Source: Sambucus nigra
Lineage: Eukaryota; Streptophyta; Magnoliopsida; Dipsacales; Adoxaceae
Length of the DNA: 64,000 bases
Direction of reading: 5' to 3'
Assembly (NCBI GenBank): GCA_949130495.1
Contig: OX422222.1
Coordinates: forward strand, 273,286,109 to 273,350,108
Shown piece after piece: positions 24,660 through 37,090 of the stretch. The notes beneath the pieces were generated by a model. It saw nothing but the letters and a program-made list of their open reading frames with translations, did no database searches and was not told the origin of the DNA. The stretch's first letter is position 1; each line of letters begins with the position of its first letter. The position numbers and the translations under genes were made by a program.

Positions 24660-25051
24660 CACAAGTTTATGATTTAAACCTAGTTCTTATTTTTACTTTC
24701 CAATGCACGATCGATCGAAGTTTTTGAGTTGAGATTTTTTCACGTTTATGTCAATCTTGATCCCCAGTAATTGCCCTCAGATCCCCAATTATAGCTTGAT
24801 CATATTTTGAAAATGTCCACGTTGTCCACCATAAAACCATAATCTTTCATCTTGTAAAAAAATACATATTTATATGTTGCTTCATACTAACATGGTTTTA
24901 CAGAAATTTTAATATCTATATCCCTTCCATAATGGTCACGTGAATGTTGTTTTGTGTGAGTAGTTCCTACGATGGTTTCTCGGTAGTTATTTTCTTAATA
25001 GATTTGTTTTGGTTGTAATAAGTAAGTTGTTTTCAATTATTGCGTTAATTG

Positions 25052-25095
<44 letters not shown>

Positions 25096-25770
25096 GAGTT
25101 TTTTATAGGATGTAATAGTTTTTACAAGTTATAATCATGTATTTACATGGATTATGGCCTTGGAAAACGTTTCATAGATTTAGGTGAAGTTTTGAACAAG
25201 TTATGGTGGTTTTTATAGTCTATTTGCGAACTCGAGATGGAGATAAAGGGTTACAGACCCGGATCAATCCGAACCCTATTTGGATCGATCGATATAAGTC
25301 TTGGAACGATACGGACCTTGACAGGTTGTGCAGTTTTGCTAATTTTTATATTTATCATCGATTTGTGCAATGGATTTTTATCCCGATCATTCCCGATTTA
25401 GAATGGAGCATTTCCATAGGTTTGATGCATAAATCACTCCAGGTTATAAATCAGTTTACTTCGAAGAAGATTCTTGTTCTAAAGGAATCCTACTTCAAGT
25501 GGGATTCTTGATCTTGAAGAGTTCTACTTTAAGAGGAACTCTAGGTCACGATAGAAAGGGGAATTTAATTCCTATTTGAGTTGTGATTGCATGTTATTGT
25601 ATTTTAATATGATTGTACCATCTTACTAATGCTAATAATTACCATACACTAATTAATCGATTAATTAGGTTCGCACGTTATTATGGACAACACGGATTAT
25701 TCTTGTGATCGGACTAAATCACATTTTTTTAGAAAATTCATTTTTATTTATTCCTTTCTAAATTGAATTT
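24660..25770. other. Unassigned spacer with an (AT)n(GA)n microsatellite at 25052-25096
   Basis: Between element A and the LINE. No recognisable gene; a 102-codon open frame at 25203-25511 has no family features that I recognise. The dinucleotide run is the only clear element. Confidence 0.45.
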
Positions 25771-25779
25771 AAATAAGGC

Positions 25780-28681
25780 ATTCCCCTTAAGCGATGCATT
25801 GCGCTACCACCGGGTGTCTCAAACAATAGGCAAGGAGCGTCATATCGACGTTCGGATGCGACGAGAAATACACAAGGATTCCTGCAACAATCTGGACGTG
25901 TAGTCCAGGATACTAAACTTAGGCTAGTGACTTGGAACATAGGGAGCATGACAGGGAAAATAATGGAGTTAATAGATACCATGATAAGAAGAAAAGTTAA
26001 CATAACTTGTTTACAAGAAACTAAATGGGTCGGTGAAAAAGATAAAGGGTTTAAATTATATTATACAAGGAAACATAGAAATAGGAACAAAGTTGGAATA
26101 TTAGTAGATAAGAAATTTAAGGATGATATCGTGATCGTTATAAGGAAAGGTGATAGACTTATACTTGTAAAACTGATATTAGGTGAAAATATAATTAATA
26201 TTGATAGTGCTTATGCACCCCAAGTAGGATTAGATGAACACACGAAAGTACAATTTTGGGAACAAATGGATGAACTAACTAAAAAAATACCCATAGTTGA
26301 GAAAATCTAGATAGGGGATATTTTAATGTCCATGTAGGAGAAGATCATGTAGGATATGAGATAGTGCATGGAGGATATGGTTTTGGAGATAGGAACGATA
26401 GTGGATAGTCTATCTTAGATTTTACAATGGCTCGTGATTGTACTAGTAAACACATGTTTTAAAAAGAGGCATGAACATTTATTACCTTATAAAAGTGTAA
26501 CGCATAAGAGCTAAATAGATTTTTTCATTATAAGGAAAAGAGACCAATTAACGTGTAAAGATTGTAAGGTTATCCCGAAAGAGAGATTAATCTCATAACA
26601 TAGGATAATGGTGTTGGATATAAATATTAAAAATCAATCACGAGTGAAAAGAGAAGATTAACCCACGAACTAGGTGGTGAAACTTAAAAGGAGAGGAATT
26701 AGAACTATTTAAAGATAAAGTATTAGATGAAGCATCATGAAATACTGAAGAAATGACTAATATAATGTGGAATAAGATGGCCATGTGCCTTAGGAGAATA
26801 TCAAAAGAAATTCTTGGAGAATTAAAAGGCAAGGGGCCACAATATAAAGAAGCTTGGTGGTGGAATGAAGAAGTACAAAATATTGTAAAAATCAGAAGGG
26901 AGTGCTTTAAAACATGGAAAACAAATAGAAATAAAGCAAATTTTGAGCAATATAAATGGCCTAAAAAGGAAGTTAAGAAAGTGGTAAGAGATGCTAAGTT
27001 AAAAGCATATGATGATCTTTATACAAAATTAAGAACACAAGAAGGGGAAAAAGTATTTATAAGCTTGCTAAACTTAGGGACATGAAAAATAAAAGATTTT
27101 AATAATGTTAAGTGTATTCAAAGTGATGATTCGAGAGTCCTAGTCAAAGATGATGAGATTATGGAAAGATGAAAAAACTATTTTAAGAGGTTATTAATTG
27201 GAGATAATGGGAGCGTATTACATAGAGGAACTGAGGGAGACTCGAGAAAATATATTTTTTTGCAGAATTAGGACACTAGAGGTTAGTATTGCTCTAAAAA
27301 AGATGAAAATAAGGAGGGCTTTAGGACCAGATGGTATCCCTTTGAGGTTTGGAAGTGCTTAGGTGAGGGAGGAGTATCTTGGCTTAAAAAATTATTTAAT
27401 AAAATTGTAATGACTAATAAGATGTCCGATGAATGAAGAAAAAATATTTTAGTACCTATTTATAAAACTAAAAGTGACATACAAAGCTGTTTAAATTATC
27501 GTGGTATTAAGTTAATGAGTTATACAACGAAACTTTGGGAGAGAGTGGTTGAATATAGATTAAAATGGAAAGTAACATTATTTGAGAATTAATTTGGGTT
27601 TATGCGTGGAAGGTCAACAATGGAAGCAATATATTTATTTAGAAGATTAATAGAGAGGTATAGGGATAAAAAGAAGGATCTACATATGATTTTTATAGAT
27701 TTGGAGAAGGTGTATGATATGAAACCCAGATATATAATTTGGTTGGTTCTACATAAAAAAGGAGTGACTCGTAGATATATTAATGTGGTCAAGGATATGT
27801 ATGATGGAACCATGACTACAGTAAGAACATCAAATGTAGAAAGAAGTGAATTTTCAATTAATGTAGGTCTGCACCAAGGTTCAACATTAACTCCTTATCT
27901 TTTTGCTCTTATTGTGGATGAGTTGACTAGACAAATACAAGATGGGGTGTGGTGGTGTATGCTATTTGCAAATGATTTTATTTTAGTGGATGAGACTAAG
28001 AAAATAATTAATGCTAGATTGGAATTGCGGAAAGAAACTCTAGAAACAAGAGGATTAAAAATAAGCAGGACTAAAACAGAATAGGTAGAGTGCAATTTTA
28101 TTAGTAATAGGAGGACAAATGGAGATGTGGTGAAATTGGAGGGGTAAGAGATACCAAGAAATATTTATTCTTATTATTTAGGCTCGATTATCTAAAAAGA
28201 TGAAAATATTAGTGATGATGTTACTCATAGAATTAGAAAAGTATGGGTTAAGTGGAGAACTGCTATCGGCGTATTGTGTGATAAGTGTATACCTTTAAAA
28301 TTAAAAGAGAAATTTTATAGGAAGATCGTTAGATTCGCCATGTTATATGGGACAGAGTGTTGGGCAATTAAGAAACAAAATGTGCTGAAAATAAGTGTGG
28401 CGGAGATGGGAATGCTAAGATGACTTTATGGTAAAACTTGAAAGGATAAAATTAGAAATGAACAAATTCGTGAAACGATAAAAGTAGCTACGATGAAAGA
28501 TAAATTGAGAGAAAATCGAATTAGATAGTTTGGACACGTAAAGCGTAGACCAGTGGATTCTCTCATAAAGAAAAGTGATTTAATTAGTATTGATGGTAAG
28601 ACAAGGGGTAGAGGTAGGCCTAAATTGACTTGGTGGGATATTATAAAAAGGACATGATATCACGTGGTTTAAATGAAGATA
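25780..28681 (+). mobile_element. RTE-type non-LTR retrotransposon (LINE), degenerate and truncated by the CACTA element
   Basis: A single decayed frame encodes an apurinic endonuclease followed by reverse transcriptase. Endonuclease: LVTWNIGSMTGKIMELIDTM, LQETKWVGEKDKGFKLYYT and SAYAPQVGLDEH (about 25920-26300). RT: NYRGIKLMSYTTKLWERVVE (about 27500), FGFMRGRSTMEAIYLFRRLI, DLHMIFIDLEKVYD, GLHQGSTLTPYLFALIVDEL and FANDFILVDE (about 27950), in which FADD has become FAND, losing a catalytic aspartate. The end reads FGHVKRRPVDS and GRGRPKLTWWDIIKR. This motif set is that of plant RTE elements, often annotated as craniofacial-development-protein-2-like. Many stops and frameshifts. The sequence breaks at 28681, where CACTACACC begins, before any 3' tail. 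Confidence 0.9.
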
Positions 28682-28689
28682 CACTACAC

Positions 28690-29090
28690 CAAAACCAGGA
28701 ATCTGGCACGGTTTAAAACTGTGCCAGATAAAATCTGGCACGGTTTTGAACTGTGCCAGAATCAGGTGTTCCAAAATGGGATTTTTTTTCTGGCACGGCT
28801 CAAAAGTGTGCCAGATTCAGCCAAACAGGAACACTTCTGACACACTTTTAAACCGTGCCAGAATTTGATATTTCTGGAACACTTTTGGCACAGTTTTTAA
28901 CTGTGCCAGATTCAGCCAAACAGGAACACTTCTGGCACACTTTTAAACCGTGCCGGAAGTTGATATTTCTGGCACACTTTTGGCACAGTTTTTAACTGTG
29001 TCAGATTCAGCACAGTTTAAAAAAATTTGACACAGTTCAAAACCGTGCCAAAATATGATACACTTTTGCCAAGATTTTGAACTGTGTCAA
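28690..29090. repeat. Subterminal palindromic repeats of the CACTA end
   Basis: Many copies of TCTGGCACGGTTTAAA and its complement form, as in TCTGGCACGGTTTTGAAC followed by TGTGCCAGA. Several are near-perfect palindromes of about 27 bases, with diverged copies to about 29090. In En/Spm elements such arrays bind the TNPA-type protein; that role is inferred here. Confidence 0.8.
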
Positions 29091-29595
29091 TTTTTTTTTA
29101 ATAAAAAAAAATTTATTTGAAAGCACAAAATTCACAAATTAATAATATTGCGCGTTATTAATAAACTAATGTACATACAAACTTCAAAATATTACAAGTC
29201 TTTAACAGCTCACAGGTCCAAAAAAAATTGGGCAGAGTTTCCTCTATTTTCTAGACGTTCCAAAGCCTGTTAATACAAAACCTGCCTAACATAAAGCCCG
29301 CACGGCCACAAAATATAACAATTAGCTTACAAAAGCCCTCATGGCCATAAAAGTCAATAATAAAACAATAAAAGACCGTACGGTCATGACGCAAAAAAAT
29401 GAAATCATTAATAAACCCCTTGTTGTAAATCATTGAGTTCTTTGTGTGTTCCAGGTGAATAAAAGTCAACGATAAACTGTTATCCTGCAAAAAAAAAATA
29501 GAATACAAAAAAATTATGATATTAGTAACCCAATAATTTACAAAAAAAAAAAAATATTCAAAACAAAAAAAATACATATATGAGTGGAAATTATC

Positions 29596-32095
29596 ATCAT
29601 ACTTACAAACCGGGAGATCCGGGACTACACGGTCAGTTCTTACAAGTTACATTGGTCCCGTGCGAGGTGTTCGTGCCTCTTACGGAGTCGTTTGGGGGAC
29701 GATTTGGGTTTTCACCCTTTAATGGCATGTTTTTAAGTTGAAGTGTTGATTTTTGCAAATTATCGTCATACATACAAACCGGGAGATCCGGGACTACGCT
29801 GCCAGTTCCTACAAGTTACATGGGTCCCGTGCGAGGTGTTCGTGCCTCCTACGGGGTCGTTTGGGGGCCGATTTGGGTTTTCACCCTTTAACGACATGTT
29901 TTTAACTCTAAGTGTGATTTTTGCAAATTATCATCATACTCTCAAATCGGGAGACTCGGGACTACGCGGTCAGTTCCTAAAAGTTGCATTGGTCCCGTGC
30001 GAGGTGTTTGAGACTCTTACGGGGTCGTTTGGGGGCTGGTTTGAGTTTTCACCCTTTAAGGGCATGTTTTTAACTCTAAGTGTGATTTTTTCAAATTATC
30101 GTCATATTCTCAAATCGGGAGACCCGGGACTACGTGGTCAGTTCCTACAAGTTACATTGGTCCCGTGCGAGGTGTTCGTGCCTCCTACGGGATCGTTTGG
30201 GTGCGCGTTTGGGTTTTCACCCTTTAATGACATGTTTTTAACTCTAAGTGTGATTTTTACAAATTATCGTCATATTCTCAAATCGGGAGACCACGGACTA
30301 CGCGGTCAGTTCCTATAAGTTACATTGGTCCCGTGTAAGGTGTTTGTGCCTCCTACGGGGTCGTTTGGGGGTTGGTTTGGGTTTTCACCCTTTAACGGCA
30401 TGTTTTTAACTCTAAGTGTGATTTTTACAAATTATCGTCATACTCTCAAACCGGGAGACCCGGGACTACGCGGTCAGTTCCTACAAGTTGCATTGGTCCC
30501 GTGCGAGGTGTTCGAGCCTCCTACGGGGTCGTTTGGGGGCCGGTTTGGGTTTTCACCCTTTAACGGCACGTTTTTAAGTTTAAGTATGATTTTTGCAAAT
30601 TATCATCATACTTAAAAACCGGGAGATCCGGGACTACGCTGTCAGTTCCTACAAGCTACATGGGTCCCGTGCGAGGTGTTCGTGCCTCCTACGGGGTCGT
30701 TTGGGGTCGGTTTGAGTTTTCACCCTTTAACGGCATGTTTTTAACTCTAAGTGTGATTTTTGTAAACTATCGTCATACTCTCAAACCGGGAGACCCGGGA
30801 CTACGCGGTCAGTTCCTACAAGTTACATTGGTCCCGTGCGAGGTGTTCGAGCCTCCTACGGGGTCGTTTGGGGGCCGGTTTGGATTTTCACCCTTTAACG
30901 ACATGTTTTTAAGTTTAAGTGTGATTTTTGCAAATTTTCGTCATACTTACAAACTGGGAGATCCTGGACTACGCTGCCAGTTCCTACAAGTTACATGGGT
31001 CCCGTGCGAGGTGTTCGTGCCTCCTACGGGGTCGTTTGGGGGCCGGTTTGGGTTTTCAACTTTTAATGGCATGTTTTTAAGTTTAAGTGGCTGATTTTTG
31101 CAAATTATCATCATACTTACAAACCGGGAGATCCAGGACTACGCTGCCAGTTCCTACAAGTTACATGGGTCCCGTGCGAGGTGTTCGTGCCTCCTACGGG
31201 GTCGTTTGGTGGCCGATTTGGGTTTTCACCCTTTAACGGCATGTTTTTAACTCTAAGTGTGATTTTTGCAAATTATCGTCATACTCTCAAACCGAAAGAC
31301 TCGGGACTACGCGGTCAGTTCCTAAAAGTTGCATTGGTCCCGTGCGAGGTGTTTGAGACTGTTACGGGGTCGTTTGGGGGCTGGTTTGAGTTTTCACCCT
31401 TTAACGGCATGTTTTTAACTATAATTGTGATTTTTGCAAATTATCGTCATATTCTCAAACCAGGAGACCCAGGACTACGCGGTCAGTTCCTACAAGTTAC
31501 ATTGGTCCCGTGCGAGGTGTTCGTGCCTCCTACGGGGTCGTTTGGGGGCGCGTTTGGGTTTTCACCCTTTAACGACATGTTTTTAACTCTAAGTGTGATT
31601 TTTGTAAATTATCGTCATATTCTCAAATCGAGAGACCACGGACTACGCGGTCAGTTCCTATAAGTTACATTGGTCTCGTGCAAGGTGTTCGTGCCTCCTA
31701 CGGGGTCGTTTGGAGGTTGGTTTGGGTTTTCACCCTTTAACGACTTGTTTTTAAGTCTATGTGTGATTTTTGCAAATTATCATCATACTCTCAAACCGGG
31801 AGACTCGGGACGATGCGGTCATTTCCTACAAGTTACATTGGTCCCGTGCGAGGTGTTCGTGCCTCCTATGGGGTCGTTTGGGGACTGGTTTGGGTTTTCA
31901 CCCTTTAACGACATGTTTTTAACTCTAAGTGTGATTTTTGCAAATTATCGTCATACTCTCAAACCGGGAGACCCGAGACTACGCGGTTAGTTCCTACAAG
32001 TTACATTGGTCCCGTGCGAGGTGTTTGTGCCTCCTACGGGGTCGTTTGGGGGCTAGTTTGGGTTTTCACCCATTAACGACTTATTTTTAAGCATA
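29596..32095. repeat. 168-bp minisatellite, about 15 tandem copies
   Basis: The anchor GTCGTTTGG occurs 15 times from 29687 to 32041, giving a mean period of 168.1. Each unit contains CCGGGAGA-CC-GGGACTACG, GGTCCCGTGCGAGGTGTT and TTTTCACCCTTTAACG. Because 168 is 56 codons, one plus-strand frame stays open over runs of units and gives translations with PCEVF, PPTGSFGG and FGFSPFN repeated. Copies vary by scattered substitutions and some indels that break the frame. I treat it as non-coding. Confidence 0.95.
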
Positions 32096-35000
32096 ATATA
32101 GATATTTTGAGACTTATTTACTTTGAACATAGTAGCCAACTTCCTTTCAATTTCAAATTATGCATAAATGTATATTATACCATTGTATCATGGACTAGTC
32201 ACATCAATCATCACGTTTAATTAACGGAAAATTACATAGTCCCTGAACCTACCAAAGCATCAATTCAATTCAATGCCATATTAATATGCAGCCCATCATG
32301 ATGTTAACACAATAAGTAATTTGTATCCCATTACGATGTTAAATAATGTTTACCATTTGATCAACCAACATTAAGACTGTCTTCAATGAAAATTTTCGAC
32401 CACAATACACAAATAAATCTTCAAGACTCGGTCCCAACAATGATGATGAGGTGAATTTATATCTAAAAAGCATCAATGAAACACTAAAATAGGCAACAAT
32501 GATTGAGAAACAGAAGTGAGAATGAATGAAGAAAAGAGCACATCATGAAAAAAATTCAGCAAATAGAAAAATTCAGCAAATAAAAACATTTAGCAATATG
32601 CATAAAAAAAGAAAATAAACAAAAAAAATTTACCAGTGAATGAAGATAAGAGCAGGAGGGGGAGGCATGCATTGTCCTCACACACATAGGTCCGCCACCG
32701 GACGCAAGAGATGTCCACGGGAAGTGCACTGGGAGGAGGTCGCAGCAGGGTTGTCCGGGGCAGGGAAGGCATCAACAGCAGCAGCCGGGGCAAGGGTGGG
32801 AGAGGAGAGGAGAGGAGGGGAGGGAGCAACAGCAACAGCCGCAGCAGGGCTGTCCATAGATGGGAACCATCCTAAAGTAATTAAAATTAACTAACATACT
32901 GAAGAAAAATAATTAACTAACATACTGAAAAAAAATAACTAATATACTGGAAAAAAATAACGTACTGAATGCATGGGATAAAATGTGTAGGCTGCTGGAC
33001 TGCTGCTGCCGAGCCAGCCGGGTGCTCCATCCTGTCGAGTCGGGCCCAGGTGCTGCTGCTGTTGCGAGGAGAGGGGAGGGAGAGGGAGAGGGAGAAAAGA
33101 GGAGAGGGAGAAAAGAGGAGAGGGGAGTGAGTTCATTTATACGGTCAATGGCCCTGCCATGTGAATTCTAGTATAACTAACTAAATACTAAGACTAAACA
33201 GTAGAACATTAATAGAGTTAGCTAACTGAATTTCTAACACAAACAAAACTCAAACAAAACTAAGTTAACAAGTAGGACTCAAACCACAAAGAAAGATCAC
33301 ATAGGGGTCGGTTAGACCTTTGACAAACCTTCTAATATAACCTCTGAGACATAAAAAACTTTTCATATCAGGTTGGTTGAACAGGTCACTGAGACATTTT
33401 AACAATTTTAGCATAACTTGAAGCCCAAAAAATTGATCACAAACTATATATATGTATATACTTCCAAAAATAGGATTTCTTGAGATTATGGTTACTCAAA
33501 ATTTGGTACGTCAACTCATATGCTACGCGTGTGTTCAAGTGGGCATATGATTTCCTACTATAATTTCAGCGTGCAACTTATTAAAAAAAGGTGAATATGC
33601 GATCAACCTCTATATATGCATTTTTATTTATGAGAATTTGAGCAGCATGAGATATTAAAACAAAATTTTGATATGAGTTGGAAGAAAACTTCTTCACTCT
33701 AAAAGCTATGCATTTTCACTTGTTTGTAATGTTATAATAATAGAAATATGTTTGGAACTAGGACATGTTAGGGCCATCTTAATATTTTACGTATTTCTTT
33801 GAATTGTATATTTTTTAAACTGTAGAAGATTCTCTTTTGGGTGAGTTCTAACTTCTATGAGTATACTTGAGAAGTTAAAATGTTAGGTGCAATGAAGTAT
33901 GGAAGATGAGATTTCCTTAATGAAATGGAAGGATTATACAAAAAGCTAAAACACAACCCACGAAAATATCAAAATCCTTCTCCTTGGGTGATTTTTCATC
34001 TGTTATAGGAACACATTTCTAGTCAACAATGTACCATTTTCTTTTGCAGTTCCACATACACCTAGGATGGATAATAAGAATTAATATGGATACAAAGAGG
34101 TTCCCAACCCATGCTTCCATATCCCATATGACTAAAATAAGTCATAAGTATACCTCTAGTGGTGTTTACACAGAGCCACGTGTCACAGGCTCCCATTGAT
34201 CTACCATTTGGAAGTTCCTCAGTTATAAGGATCCTAGAGACTTCTCACGGCTATAACTAACTGTTGCAACATCCTACAAGCACTATAAAACATATTGAAC
34301 TCTTTCATGTCCGTAAAATGTAGAAGGGACCAATGTATGACAGAAAGACTGATGTCATTGGAGAATAGGGTTACAATGAGCACTAATGAATAACACCAAT
34401 ATTACTTCAATATCAAGAAAAGTAACTAGGGAATTGAGATTATTAATAATTAAGAGATGGAAACTTGCATGTTAAAATCTAGGAAATACTCCCAAAATAA
34501 AAAGGAACAACAGTCAAATTAATTCATACTCAACAAATCTTATATAGTGCGAAACATGTGCGGATGGGTGAGAAATAATATATGTTTACTTAAAGAATAT
34601 ACGTTCATTCAAGTCCTTATAAAATCCTATAAACAAGTCGACTAGAAATTAAACATCCTTATGTTTTGCACTTAAAGGATGCAAAAGGGAACCGAATTCA
34701 ATATTATCTTAAAACTTTGAGGGTGTATTTGGGAACCATAATTCCAAGGCATGGATTTAGAATTGAAATATTTTTAATTCAAAATTTGAATTTTTAAACT
34801 GTAAATATTGTGATCCAAGAAATATAATTGAGGGTTCCCAAAGACACCGTGAACCTTACCCTTGCACGTCATTTTTTTCATCACGGAAATGCAGCTAAGT
34901 GGGTGCCACAAACTATTGATCTCAAGATTACATGGTAAGACTATCCACCATCCATAGGAGTGGCTATGGTTTATGTCCCACTATGGAGTTTCACACCCCT

Positions 35001-35437
35001 TTGGGCTAATTTAAAATGGAAAGGACTGCCTAAAGGTGTCTAATTCATCTGATTTCTTTAAAAACAAAATCTCTCTAGTTGGGACATGTTATCATCTAGC
35101 AGTTTTTAAAAAAGGAAAGAGTGTTCCATTTCCTCAATATGACACCACGTCGAGATCATGTCTCTAACTCGCAATTATTTCATTTTCTCAAAAGTCACAA
35201 GTCTATCTCTTTGCCACCAAACTATGAGAGACTGTCCAACCTCTTATTTTTCTTAAGATTTGCATGCCTCTATCACAAAGTTTGGTGATAAAATAAACAA
35301 TAATGAGCCAACATGTAGCATTTAGCACACATTTTATGTAGGAGACTAGGGAGGACCATCCCTACTAGGAGGGAGCTCCGCATATTACTCATCACACACT
35401 AGGAATTCGGAGGTCCACTAGAGCCCCAAAATTGCGA
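32096..35437. other. Unassigned; GC-rich patch at about 32640-33130
   Basis: No gene recognised. 32640-32880 and 33000-33130 are rich in GCAGCAG and GGAGAGG triplet-like runs, giving Ala/Gly/Arg-rich short frames on the plus strand and Pro/Leu/Ser-rich ones on the minus strand, without a known domain. The rest is AT-rich. It could be internal sequence of the CACTA element. Confidence 0.45.
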
Positions 35438-35660
35438 GCGCATTCAAATGCTATGAGTTTGGGGTGATCGGACACCTGGTCACAGAATGCCCAAAGAAGA
35501 AGAAGGTATTCTTCTCTCCATGGACGAGGACCCAAAATTTGAGGATGTAGCTGATCCACTAGTCACGCATGAGACTTTGCTCACCCGCGTTATGTACCCC
35601 AAGACAAATGGATATCCTCTATGAGTTCGTTGGCAACCGCCTTTAAGAGGGAAGTGATAT
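35438..35660 (+). pseudogene. Relic of a retrotransposon gag zinc knuckle
   Basis: At 35449-35490 the plus strand reads CYEFGVIGHLVTEC followed by PKKKK. This is the CCHC knuckle pattern C-x2-C-x4-H-x4-C with the second cysteine changed to phenylalanine. The frame stops at about 35550. Nothing else of gag or pol is recognisable around it. Confidence 0.5.
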
Positions 35661-35737
35661 ATATAATAAAAGGGGTATATATGGACCGCCCACTACGATC
35701 AACCTCCACTGATAACATCCACTAGAGTAGGTATGTT

Positions 35738-35777
<40 letters not shown>
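35738..35777. repeat. (AC)n(AT)n microsatellite
   Basis: About 27 bases of AC followed by about 13 bases of AT. Confidence 0.95.
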
Positions 35778-36855
35778 CACAATCAAATAAAAATGGCTAC
35801 CCATGCATATGTCACTCGCAACACTAGCTTATAATCATCGAGTCTAACCCTGACTCCCGAATCCAAAATTAGTCACTTACTTATTTAAATTCACAATTAT
35901 ATATTATTTTGAAAACTAATCCATCTGAATTCAGTCATATTCCAATTCTATCTAATCCATCTGAATTCAATCATATTCCAATTCTATCTATTATTCCCAA
36001 TCAAATCCACTACTGTATTTTTTAGTATTGTTCGTCCTAAACACTCTTAATTCCACACCCCCATTCTATCCTTGACTAACCCGATGTGATACCATGTACA
36101 TATCAATCCTAAAAGTCCTAAACATCAACTATCGACCTCCTAAAATAACCCAGATCTCAACCGATTAACAACAGAATTAAAATAACAAACCTGGACAAAC
36201 AATTTGCCCGAACTGGTTCACCCAGGGTTCTAGCCTAGGCAGGGATATTCTTGGTGGGGGGTTTCATCATCATCCTCACCCCATATCAGTCCCATTCTTC
36301 CTCCAAACCTAGAATATTATCACCCTAACATTCTGAAACAATGATATACATTTTTTTATGTCTCAATTCATCCAATAACAATCCAAATCATGAGATTCAA
36401 CATCAAATTTTCTAATTAATTCACACCTTAATTCTAATGTTAATTACACCATTTTCCTGATTTATAATTTAAGATCCCATATTTCTTTATCATGATCAAT
36501 ACTCACATTTTTAATCAATATTTCATCTCACATATAATCAAACCTAAGATTTCATCATAATCTAAAGGTTATTTGGATTGAAAAGAGTATTGGATGAATA
36601 TTACTAGGTGAAGCACATGATCAAGGTTATTCATGCCATTAGGTGAAGCACATGATCAAGGACATTTCACACCTAAGATTTCATAAATATCATAATCTAA
36701 TGGCATGGTGAAGCACATGCCATTAGGCTAACCCCTTGTGGTTGAAAAGATATCAGTGGGAAAAATAGTCATAACAAGCAACTTAAATTAATCGATAACA
36801 AAAAACCATACTGACGTAACCATCCACGAATGCAAAATGATTTGAGATCTGCGAC
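35778..36855. other. Unassigned, minor tandem duplications only
   Basis: A stretch of about 38 bases (TAATCCATCTGAATTCA and following) is duplicated at about 35920-35990, and GGTGAAGCACATG occurs three times between 36610 and 36720. No gene seen. Confidence 0.5.
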
Positions 36856-36859
36856 TAAT

Positions 36860-37090
36860 CAAAAAATGATGAGTTACCATACTTTGGTACCTCTTAGGGT
36901 GTTCGCACCTCTTTTTTATCCACTCGGTTACTATTATGAGTTTTCGACTCCTAAATCCTATATTTAATTCTAAAATAATCGTACAGTAGTCAATTGCGGA
37001 CCGGGAGTCCAATGAGGACACGGTCACATCCCTAGGTTACTTTTGTACGTCCTGAGGTATCCGTGCCTCATTTCGTGCCACTCAGATCGT
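36860..37090. repeat. Two diverged relatives of the 168-bp minisatellite unit
   Basis: 36996-37080 reads ACCGGGAGTCC, ACGGTCACATCCC, GTTACTTTTGTACG, GAGGTATCCGTGCCTCATTTC, following the order of blocks in the array unit. 36870-36915 reads GAGTTACCATACTTTGGTACC and GGTGTTCGCACCTC, a second, weaker match. The two are about 130-140 bases apart. Similarity was judged by eye. Confidence 0.5.

Larger units (their letters stand above)
28682..32095. mobile_element. CACTA (En/Spm) transposon, one terminus; far end not found
   Basis: The junction with the LINE starts CACTACACCAAAA, the CACTA terminal inverted repeat. It is followed by subterminal palindromes and then a minisatellite. The three bases before it are ATA, the 3-bp length expected for the duplication. 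No matching TTTTGGTGTAGTG was found downstream in the window before 39586, so the end given is the end of the array rather than of the element. No TPase or TNPA coding sequence is recognisable, so it is probably non-autonomous or truncated. Confidence 0.7.

Noticed and set aside
29743..31990. Series of plus-strand open frames up to 191 codons
   Set aside because: They follow from a 168-bp period divisible by three; indels between units break them and no domain is recognised.
32590..33171. GC-rich open frames on both strands
   Set aside because: Low-complexity Ala/Gly/Arg or Pro/Leu content, no domain, open on both strands as expected from composition.
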